23,342 nt of DNA from CAYOBW01 sp964402115 (lineage in GTDB: Bacteria; Verrucomicrobiota; Kiritimatiellia; UBA8416; CAYOBW01). Shown piece after piece: positions 17,469 to 23,342 of the stretch (positions are counted from its first letter, which is position 1; each line of letters starts with the position of its first letter). The notes beneath the pieces were generated by a model. That model made no database searches. It was given only the letters and a program-made list of their open reading frames with translations, and had not been told where the DNA came from. The stretch covers positions 1 through 23,342 of the forward strand of contig CAYOBW010000105.1 of NCBI GenBank assembly GCA_964402115.1. Reading direction: 5' to 3'. A program made the translations under genes and the position numbers.

Positions 17469-20318
17469 TTACCTGATTTGGAACATCGAGCCTTGCGAAG
17501 CCTTCATGAGATAGCCGTTCGCATCGATGGCGACAGGATGGCCATTGATGCTGATGTTCCTGATCTGGGCGCTGGTCAGGTCGCTGTCGTCATTCCCAAC
17601 CCGCAGTGTCTGCGGACCCAGTGTGCCGACGAGGGCGAGGTGCCCGGTCCAGGCGACTGCGCTGCTGTCGGCGAAGGCGAGCTGGCCGGCGCCCAGCGCA
17701 ATCTGGCTGTTCGCCTGCACGGTCAGCGTCCCCAGCGTGTTGTTGAAGGCGCCCGCGGCGAGCGCGCCGCCGTTGAGCACGACGGGGTTGTCCGCGTCGA
17801 GCGTGTTGTTGGCCCCGAGCTGCAGCGTTCCGGCGTCGATCCGCGTCGTGCCCACGTACGTATTGGCGCCGGAGAACACGAGCGTGCCGATGCCGGCCTT
17901 GATGACCGGCATGCCCGTGTAGCCGGCAAGATTGCCAATGGACCCCGACACCGTGAGGTCCGCGGCGGGTGTGCCTGTGGCGTCGGCTACGTTGAAAGTG
18001 AGGGGCAGGCCGCCGTTGTTCGCCAGCAGCATGCCGGCGGCATGCGTCGAGGCGCCCGTGCCGGATGCCGCGATCGTCGCCGCGGAGTGGAAGCCGACGC
18101 GGTTGGGGTTTCCCGTGACCTGGGCGCCGTTGCGCAGTGTGAGGTTATTGACGTAGTTCTCGCCGTTGGCGCTGGTCCCGGCCGTGGTGTTGAGCGTGCC
18201 GCCGTTGACGGTGATCGGGCGGCTGTAGCCGGCGTTGAAGGGGGCGGCCAGCGTGAGGGTGCCGCCGCTGTTGACGGTGAGGGGATTGCCGTTGCCCACG
18301 CCGCCGGCATTGTCGAAGGACATGCCCGACGCGACGGCCAGCCAGAGTTCGCCGGCGTTCGCAACCGTGATGGCGCCGCTGGGGGGCAGGGCCGAGGCGG
18401 TGGTCGTGGCGGCGAGGGTGCCCGCGTTCACGTCGGTGCCACCGCTGTAGGTGTTGGCCGCGGATAGGGTGAGCGTGCTGGTGTAGTAGGTCGTGAGGCT
18501 CACCTCGGCGGCGCCGTAGCCATCGGCTGCGTACGAGGTCGCGATGGTGCCGACGTTGCCGCCGGTGTCGAAGTTGTAGCCGAGCTGGCTGCCGCTCACG
18601 TACTTGGCGTAGAGGACGCGCCCGGCGAGGTCCGCGCCCACCTGCGTCAGCTCGACCTTGACGCACTTGGTGAAGCCGCCGCCGAGGGTCTGGAGCTGGA
18701 AGGCGCAGGTCGCGCCGTCGTTGCTGAAGTAGTACGGCTGCGCGGGGGCGGGGGCGCCGCCGTTGACCCAGGCGCCGCCCATGACACCGTCGCCCTCCAC
18801 GTAGTCGGCCAGCGTGGCGCCGGTGAAGATGGTCGCCGCAGTGCCCGTCAGGAAGGCGGTGTGGCGCCGGGCGGCGTAGGCGGTGGCGTAGCCCTTCACC
18901 ACCTTGCCTGTGCCGGCGATGGCGCCGCTGAGCGTCTGGTTGGCGGAGCTGTTGTGGAGGAGCTGGCCGGCGTTGTCGATCACCGCCGCGTACGTTCCGC
19001 TGCCCAACTGCCCGGCCCCGCCGATCGTCAGCGTGCCGCCGCCGATCCGCGTGCCGCCCGAGTAGGTGTTCACGCCGGTCAAGGTGAGGGCGGCACCCTC
19101 GTTGACCAGGGAGATGAACGTTTCGGCGGCGCCGTAGCCGGCCGAGCCGTAGGAGGTGGCGATCGTGTTGCCGGTGCCGCCCGTGTCGAAGTTGTAGCCC
19201 AGGACGTTCACGTTCAGGGCGTTGTAGTACTTCGCGTACAGGACCCGCCCCTGGATGTCCGCGCCCACCTGCGTCAACTCGATCTTGACGCACTTGGTGT
19301 AACCCCCGTTGAAGCACTGGAGCTGGAACGTGCCCGTCGCACCGTCGTTGCTGAAGAAGTAGGGCTCCGCGGCCGCCGCGCCGCCGCTGATGGAGGAGCC
19401 GCCCATGATGCCGTCCACCGCGATGACGTCGGCCAGGCGGCCGTTGGTGTAGACCGCCGCCGCCGTGCCCGTCAGGAACCGCGCGTGCTCGCGCGTGGTG
19501 ACCAGGTGCGTCTCGGCGGCGCCATAGCCGCCGGCAGCGTACGAGGTCGCGATCGTGCCTGCGATGGCTCCAGAGTCGAAGTTGTAGCCGAGCTGGCTAC
19601 CGTTCACGTACCTGGCGTAGAGCACCCGGCCGTGGATGTCGGCGCCGACCTGGGTCAGTTCGACCTTCACGCACTTGGTGAAGGTGCCGTCGATGATCTG
19701 GAACTGGAAGGTCGCGGTTGCGCCGTTGTTGCTGAAGAAGAACGCCTCGGTCGGCGCGGGGGCGCCGCTGTTGAGCCAGGCGCCGCCCATGACGCCGTCG
19801 GCATCGGTGTAGGCCGCGAGGGAGGCATTGCGGAAGACCAGGGCGGCCGTGGAGGTCAGGAAGGCGGTGTGGCGCAGCGTCGCGACTTTGTGCAGCGCGG
19901 CGCTGCCGGCCAGTACCGCGCCCACCGTGTGCGACGCGTTCGCGAGCAGGACGCCGGACGCCGCTGCCAGGTTCAGCGTGCCGCCCGCGAGCGTGATCGC
20001 GCCCGAGCCGCCGCCCACGGCGAGGGTCCGCAACCCCTGGGCGGCGCCGCTGATGGTCACCGTCCCGGACGCGAGCCCGTTGATCGTCGTTCCCAGTCGC
20101 AGGTCGTCCGATGTGGTCGTGGCGGTCGTGCCCGGTGCGGCAACGCCCGTGATGTCGGTGCTCCACTTTTGCTCGGTGCCCCACGTGCCGCCGGCGGTGC
20201 CGAAGCCAGCCGTCGTGCTGTTGTTGTCCCAGTAGAGGGTGGCCGCCTGCGCGGTGCGCAGGCCGGATACCAGCATGAGCGTAGTCACTGCGGTCTTGAG
20301 ATATGCGCTTGTTCTCAT
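17469..20318 (-). CDS. Secreted PATR-like beta-strand repeat protein with three TKCVKVELTQ modules (paralogue B)
   Basis: The ATG at 20318 is chosen because AGGAG lies seven bases upstream and a signal peptide follows at once (YLKTAVTTLMLVSGLRTAQA, cleavage near 25). The 949-residue protein aligns with paralogue A over its whole length, including the ATLYWDNNSTTAGFG start seen in other PATR proteins. PATR strands occur at about 408-437, 613-640 and 809-840. The modules lie at about 148-274, 276-404 and 486-610. The best-conserved parts are TKCVK[VI]ELTQVGADI, RVLYA[KR]Y and GYNFD[ST]G. The module does not match a family I can name. It is the first gene of a probable two-gene operon. Extracellular or cell-surface location is inferred from the signal peptide; binding of glycan or display are guesses. 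Confidence 0.83.
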   Translation of the reverse strand: MRTSAYLKTAVTTLMLVSGLRTAQAATLYWDNNSTTAGFGTAGGTWGTEQKWSTDITGVAAPGTTATTTSDDLRLGTTINGLASGTVTISGAAQGLRTLAVGGGSGAITLAGGTLNLAAASGVLLANASHTVGAVLAGSAALHKVATLRHTAFLTSTAALVFRNASLAAYTDADGVMGGAWLNSGAPAPTEAFFFSNNGATATFQFQIIDGTFTKCVKVELTQVGADIHGRVLYARYVNGSQLGYNFDSGAIAGTIATSYAAGGYGAAETHLVTTREHARFLTGTAAAVYTNGRLADVIAVDGIMGGSSISGGAAAAEPYFFSNDGATGTFQLQCFNGGYTKCVKIELTQVGADIQGRVLYAKYYNALNVNVLGYNFDTGGTGNTIATSYGSAGYGAAETFISLVNEGAALTLTGVNTYSGGTRIGGGTLTIGGAGQLGSGTYAAVIDNAGQLLHNSSANQTLSGAIAGTGKVVKGYATAYAARRHTAFLTGTAATIFTGATLADYVEGDGVMGGAWVNGGAPAPAQPYYFSNDGATCAFQLQTLGGGFTKCVKVELTQVGADLAGRVLYAKYVSGSQLGYNFDTGGNVGTIATSYAADGYGAAEVSLTTYYTSTLTLSAANTYSGGTDVNAGTLAATTTASALPPSGAITVANAGELWLAVASGMSFDNAGGVGNGNPLTVNSGGTLTLAAPFNAGYSRPITVNGGTLNTTAGTSANGENYVNNLTLRNGAQVTGNPNRVGFHSAATIAASGTGASTHAAGMLLANNGGLPLTFNVADATGTPAADLTVSGSIGNLAGYTGMPVIKAGIGTLVFSGANTYVGTTRIDAGTLQLGANNTLDADNPVVLNGGALAAGAFNNTLGTLTVQANSQIALGAGQLAFADSSAVAWTGHLALVGTLGPQTLRVGNDDSDLTSAQIRNISINGHPVAIDANGYLMKASQGSMFQIR
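18220..18785. repeat. 566-bp perfect repeat, copy 2
   Basis: Partner of 15306-15871 in direct orientation, within paralogue B. Synonymous sites are identical too, which is unexpected given the divergence on both sides. Confidence 0.93.
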
Positions 20319-20325
20319 ACTGCGT

Positions 20326-20330
20326 CTCCT
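20326..20330 (-). promoter_or_regulatory. Shine-Dalgarno AGGAG before PATR paralogue B
   Basis: AGGAG on the minus strand lies seven bases before the ATG at 20318 and decides between that start and an ATG 33 bases further upstream, which lacks such a site and would displace the signal peptide. Confidence 0.7.
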
Positions 20331-20406
20331 CTTCGTGTTGCTCTGCTCCACGCGCCGACGACGGGGATACGGACGGAATGCCGCGGGTCATACACTTGTC
20401 TCATGT

Positions 20407-20435
20407 ACGATAATGGATCCCGGCCGCAATGGCAA
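20407..20435 (-). promoter_or_regulatory. Possible sigma70-like promoter for the PATR operon
   Basis: On the minus strand TTGCCA (20430-20435) is followed after 17 bases by TATCGT (20407-20412). This is a moderate match to both hexamers, about 90 bases ahead of the start codon. Promoter consensus in this phylum is poorly known, so this is tentative. Confidence 0.3.
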
Positions 20436-20663
20436 GGCCGATGTCACAGCGGTTCCAACTCAAGGGGGGTGTGGGCAGGAAAGAGCGAAGGGCAGCGGGA
20501 GGAGAAGCGCAGAGGGCAAAGCGAGGCCAACCGGGCGGGGTGGCGCGGCAGGCAATTCGTCGTTGGAGGCAGGTGGGTGCGGGCGGGAGAACCTGCTGCG
20601 CGCCCGGTCAGGCGGAGGAGTAGAAGCGCAGTTGCCCGAAGGTCGGGGCGTCGGAGGGGACGA

Positions 20664-20752
20664 GGACGGCGCGGGAGCGCCGTCCAACGTAGGACGGTCC
20701 TCCCGGGCCGTCCCGGCGAGCGCGAAAAGACCGGCGGCGGTGCCGCGGTGTC
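20664..20752 (+). repeat. 89-bp double-hairpin repeat, copy 1 (direct)
   Basis: The 89 bases match 22466-22554 with six mismatches in the same orientation. The first part is a perfect 9-bp stem GGACGGCGC/GCGCCGTCC with a GGGA loop. The second is GGACGG/CCGTCC around a 10-base loop. The structure is REP-like. It lies downstream of the ATPase gene and 345 bases from the PATR start. Confidence 0.85.
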
Positions 20753-20804
20753 CCGCCGCCAATGGGTGGCACCAATCTGGGACTGGTATGCACATCCGCG
20801 CCGG

Positions 20805-22223
20805 TCAGTCGGGGACATTTGGCTTTGATAGCGGTGCGATCGAAAGCTGCACGTTCTTAAGGAAGTCCGCGTTCGCGCAGTTAAGCTTCTCGATGAGATA
20901 GAATGGGAGATTGAGGATGTGACTGTCGTACGTTCTTCCGTCCGGCATCCTGCCGCATGCTCTAACCAACGAGGGCCTCTCCGTGCAGATCTTGACCGCA
21001 AAATCCACGCCCTTTTCGATGGTGAATTGATGGAGTGATCGCAGGTTGCCTGTCTTCCCGGCTTTCACTTCAACCGGAATGACTCGCGGTCCGCTGGCAA
21101 TCACGTAATCCACCTCGGCATTGGAGGAAGGCTTCTCGCGCAGCCAGTAGTGGAGTTCCGGTTGCTTGTACAACTCCTGCCGGTACAGCAGATGCTGTCC
21201 CACAAATTGCTCGCAGATCTGGCCCGAGTTGACCATCATGAGGGCCTCCGGACCCGGGATGTCCGTCATGGACAGGCCGCACGCGCTCAGTAACAGACCG
21301 ACATCGAGGAAGAGGGGTTTGAATGTATTCTTGTCCGTTTCGGCGCCCAGCGGAATGCCATTGCATGACGCGTGATGGACCAGGTGGCAGACCCTGGCCA
21401 GCGCCAGCATTTGCAGTGCGCGGGACAAGTCGCGGGATCTGGTGTCGCGTGAAATGTTCACATACTTGACCTTCCTCCCGACAAGGTTGGGGAGCGCCTC
21501 ATAGACCGTGAGGATGTGCCGTGGATTCGCTTTCTTCCCGTACTTGCTGAAATCGTCCTTGTAGGTGGCGAGGATGGTGCTCTTGACAAAATCGCATTCC
21601 CGATAGGACTTGCGCTCGGCAAAAGCCTTTACGCTTTCCGGCATTCCCCCCACCACGATATAGGAGATCAGCAGGTCCGAAAGCTTGTTGTGCAAGGGTT
21701 CCGGAAGGTCGTCCCCGATTCTGAATGCCTTGAGAAAAGCGCAGGACTGTTCATGACCTGTGGCGAGGAGGAACTCGGAGAAACTCATGGGACCGAGATG
21801 AAGGTATTCGATTCTGCCGACCGGCATGGAGAAGTCGTGCTGCTCGAGGGTGAAATCCAGGAGTGAACCGGCGGCGATGACATGCAGGCCGGGGAGTTTC
21901 TCGTAGAAGTACCGAAGCTTCGCGAGAAGCTGGGGAGCGGCTTGGATCTCATCGAGAAACAGGAGTGTGTTTCCCGGCTCAAGGGTGGTTTCAAAGTGCA
22001 GTTCGAGCAGGCGCAGCGTTTCAAGGGGATCCGGTTTGTCGAAGTAGGGGACAACGCGCAAGTCCTCGTCAAGATTGACCTCAACAAACGTGTCGAATTC
22101 CAATCTTGCGAAGTCTCGTACCAGGTGCGACTTGCCAACCTGTCGTGCGCCGCGAATGACAAGCGGCTTTCGATTGCTCCTGATCTTCCACTCTTTCAGA
22201 TATTCCATTGCAGAACGATACAT
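20805..22223 (-). CDS. AAA+ ATPase with DUF4143 / PD-(D/E)XK-like C-terminal domain
   Basis: The 472-residue protein starts at the ATG at 22223, five bases after a perfect AAGGAGGT; the longer frame from 22277 is rejected. Residues 20-160 are the AAA domain, with Walker A GARQVGKS (K31), Walker B LLFLDEIQ (D91, E92) and a sensor-like AAGSLLDF. Residues 200-360 are the helical DUF4143 region, with a YIVVGGMPESVKAF segment typical of the family. NAEVDYVI...PVEVKAGK supplies D372, E385 and K387, a PD-(D/E)XK nuclease-like signature. Proteins of this type are abundant in bacteria, often as mobile-looking singletons, and their role is unknown. There is no signal peptide, so it is cytoplasmic. Its GC content is visibly lower than that of neighbours, and it is flanked by direct repeats, so recent acquisition is likely. 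Confidence 0.9.
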   Translation of the reverse strand: MYRSAMEYLKEWKIRSNRKPLVIRGARQVGKSHLVRDFARLEFDTFVEVNLDEDLRVVPYFDKPDPLETLRLLELHFETTLEPGNTLLFLDEIQAAPQLLAKLRYFYEKLPGLHVIAAGSLLDFTLEQHDFSMPVGRIEYLHLGPMSFSEFLLATGHEQSCAFLKAFRIGDDLPEPLHNKLSDLLISYIVVGGMPESVKAFAERKSYRECDFVKSTILATYKDDFSKYGKKANPRHILTVYEALPNLVGRKVKYVNISRDTRSRDLSRALQMLALARVCHLVHHASCNGIPLGAETDKNTFKPLFLDVGLLLSACGLSMTDIPGPEALMMVNSGQICEQFVGQHLLYRQELYKQPELHYWLREKPSSNAEVDYVIASGPRVIPVEVKAGKTGNLRSLHQFTIEKGVDFAVKICTERPSLVRACGRMPDGRTYDSHILNLPFYLIEKLNCANADFLKNVQLSIAPLSKPNVPD

Positions 22224-22228
22224 CGCCG

Positions 22229-22236
22229 ACCTCCTT
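22229..22236 (-). promoter_or_regulatory. Perfect Shine-Dalgarno AAGGAGGT before the ATPase gene
   Basis: This is the strongest ribosome-binding site in the window, five bases before the ATG at 22223. It contrasts with the weak or absent sites in most CAZyme genes. Confidence 0.8.
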
Positions 22237-22465
22237 GAAGAGGACAAAACAGTATCGCCACAAGTCACAGAATGCAATCGAAAAGGCTAAGACTATGGGT
22301 AATTACAGCCTTTCTCAGGCTATATGTACGGGTAATAATCGATGATCTTCTTGGTCGTTGTGCGGTCGATGCCCGAGAACGCGACGCCACCGACGCGCCG
22401 TTCCAGGGGATTTGCCGGAACAACGGTATGCTCAACCCGAACAGGGGGGCGCACACTGCCCCCGG

Positions 22466-22554
22466 GGACGGCGCGGGAGCGCCGTTCCACGTAGGACGGT
22501 CCTCCCGGGCCGTCCCGGCAAGCGCGAGAAGACCGGCGGCGGCGCCGCGGCGTC
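22466..22554 (+). repeat. 89-bp double-hairpin repeat, copy 2 (direct)
   Basis: Direct partner of 20664-20752 with 83 of 89 positions identical. Together they bracket the ATPase gene. One mismatch (GCCGTT for GCCGTC) breaks the outer end of the first stem, and the second stem GGACGG/CCGTCC is intact. Confidence 0.85.
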
Positions 22555-22612
22555 TGGAGTCCTAAGCTCGTGGCCGACTGGGGCCGGGCCGGACGGATTT
22601 CGTCCCTGCGTA

Positions 22613-22634
22613 GGTCGGGATCGAAATCCCGACC
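22613..22634. repeat. Perfect 9-bp stem-loop
   Basis: GGTCGGGAT and ATCCCGACC flank a CGAA tetraloop. There is no T-run, so a terminator is unlikely. It follows a smaller stem (GGACG/CGTCC, 22591-22605) and may belong to the same class of REP-like elements as the 89-bp repeats. Confidence 0.65.
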
Positions 22635-22729
22635 CTGGACCGCAAAGGGATGGAAGCGTGACCGTCTGCCCCGGCCCGTGACCCTCAAGAGGAAAGGGAG
22701 GAAGCCGGGGGGAAACCCGCTTGCCACGG

Positions 22730-22975
22730 TCACTTTCCGACGCCTGATGGTTGATTGTCAAGGGCGGGCCCCGATCCCGGCACCCCCGATGCTTCACCGG
22801 CAACGAGTACATACCGGTACGTCCACGAGTCATCGAAGAGGTCCCGAAAGAGCTCCCCACTCCTCTTGAGTCCGTCATCCAGTTCCCATGCAACCCGCAT
22901 GCTCCGCCGATACCGTCGGCCTTCAACCTAGAAACGGGAGTAGCCCGCTTCCATTTCTCCCCTGTCATTCGCCAT
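22730..22975 (-). pseudogene. Possible small or decayed gene, frame interrupted by one TAG
   Basis: From ATG 22975 the frame reads MANDRGEMEAGYSRF and then TAG (22928-22930). The same frame is open again and from ATG 22900 gives 56 residues, including ELDDGLKRSGELFRDLFDDS and YRYVLVAGEASG. Its mixed acidic and hydrophobic content differs from the Arg/Pro-rich junk frames around it. I do not recognise a family. It could be a real 56-residue protein, a pseudogene with a nonsense mutation, or chance. Confidence 0.3.
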
Positions 22976-23106
22976 AATATACTTATGGTGAGACGCACGA
23001 CGACCGTGTGGTGACGGCTTGAGCCGCCGAGCGGAAGCCCCCCCGCCGGCTGCCAGCCGTTGCCCACGCGGCGGAGTCCGCGGGGTGCGCGGCCGGCGTG
23101 AGCGCC

Positions 23107-23147
23107 TCCCTCTCCCCGGCGGGGAGAGGGTTGGGGTGAGGGGCCGG
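23107..23147 (+). repeat. 40-bp GC-rich palindromic repeat, copy 1
   Basis: It begins TCCCTCTCCCCGGCGGGG, containing the palindrome CTCTCCCC/GGGGAGAG, and runs to GTGAGGGGCCGG. The reverse complement of 23303-23342 matches it with few differences. Repeats of this CCCTCACCCC...CTCTCCCC style are widespread intergenic elements in many bacteria. Confidence 0.75.
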
Positions 23148-23302
23148 CAACCACGGCCGTCCAGTCGTACGTGTCTCACGGGTTGACCCACGGATGTCAC
23201 GCCCCGGCAAGGCGTTGCCGCGGCTTTCGTAAGGGTCTGGCTTGGAATCCGCGGCCGTGCCTGCGTGCTTCCGCCGGACAGGTCCTGCGCGGCCTGGGCC
23301 TG

Positions 23303-23342
23303 CGGCCCCTCACCCCGGCCCTCTCCCCGCCGGGGAGAGGGA
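23303..23342 (-). repeat. 40-bp GC-rich palindromic repeat, copy 2 (inverted), runs to the window edge
   Basis: Inverted partner of 23107-23147, carrying the CTCTCCCC/GGGGAGAG palindrome next to CCCCTCACCCC. The 155 bases between the two copies contain no recognisable gene. Confidence 0.75.

Larger units (their letters stand above)
20319..20804. other. Intergenic region between the PATR operon and the ATPase gene
   Basis: These 486 bases hold the ribosome-binding site and a possible promoter for the minus-strand PATR gene, a purine-rich GC stretch at about 20460-20640 without a convincing gene, and an 89-bp hairpin repeat at 20664-20752. Open frames here on both strands have low-complexity Arg/Pro/Gly content and are rejected as genes. 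Confidence 0.6.
22224..23342. other. Repeat-rich region without a confident gene
   Basis: These 1119 bases contain the AT-richer upstream region of the ATPase gene (about 22240-22350, with a small AGCCT/AGGCT stem at 22307-22321), an 89-bp hairpin repeat, a 9-bp stem-loop, a possible decayed frame at 22730-22975 and an inverted pair of 40-bp repeats. The long frames on either strand are Arg/Pro-rich translations of the repeats. Confidence 0.6.

Noticed and set aside
15306..18785. CRISPR array as an explanation of the repeats
   Set aside because: There are only two long copies within coding frames, with no short regularly spaced direct repeats and no cas genes.
18861..20828. 655-codon plus-strand frame opposite the PATR gene and its upstream region
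   Set aside because: Val/Gly/Arg-rich shadow that continues through the intergenic repeats, unlike a real gene.
1..23342. tRNA, rRNA or integrase genes that would mark an island
   Set aside because: None was recognised on either strand by reading; a covariance-model scan was not possible here.

Overview
The window is a high-GC (by eye about two-thirds G+C) bacterial accessory region devoted to secreted glycan breakdown. Three things point to the Planctomycetes-Verrucomicrobia group, with Verrucomicrobiota, Kiritimatiellota or Lentisphaerota most likely: expanded fucosidase families with DUF5703-type proteins, very Gly/Thr/Ala-rich autotransporter-associated beta-strand (PATR-like) proteins, and dispersed GC-rich hairpin repeats. 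This assignment is inference; there is no rRNA or other phylogenetic marker in the window.

Region 1 (1-14555, plus strand) is a compact run of eight genes that looks like one long operon or two. In order they are: the C-terminal end of a GH29-type alpha-L-fucosidase with an F5/8-type C domain; a complete paralogue; a GH95-like (alpha/alpha)6 hydrolase; a DUF5703/GH95-like protein with a LamG-like insertion; two five-bladed beta-propeller (GH43-like) proteins; and two large multidomain GH29 proteins. Two junctions are ATGA overlaps, and a third is bridged by a 10-codon mini-ORF that overlaps both neighbours. Nearly all the products have signal peptides, so they should act on a fucose-rich, branched polysaccharide in the periplasm or outside the cell. 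No transporter, regulator or sulfatase gene lies in the window.

Region 2 (14558-20318, minus strand) converges on region 1 with only two bases between the stop codons. It holds two tandem paralogues of about 950 residues, each a signal peptide followed by a beta-helix-like PATR protein. Each contains three copies of an unfamiliar module of about 125 residues with the core TKCVKVELTQ, spliced at the same point into the PATR hairpins. The two genes share a 566-bp block that is identical base for base (15306-15871 and 18220-18785) although their flanks have diverged, which suggests recent gene conversion or an assembly artefact.

Region 3 (20319-23342) is mostly non-coding and repeat-rich. It carries one lower-GC gene for an AAA+ ATPase with a DUF4143/PD-(D/E)XK C-terminus (minus strand, perfect Shine-Dalgarno). 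The gene is bracketed by two direct 89-bp hairpin repeats with six mismatches. Beyond it lie another hairpin, a possible small or decayed reading frame, and a 40-bp repeat present in inverted orientation. A related double-hairpin element sits at the 5' end of the GH95-like gene inside the operon and makes its start codon uncertain.
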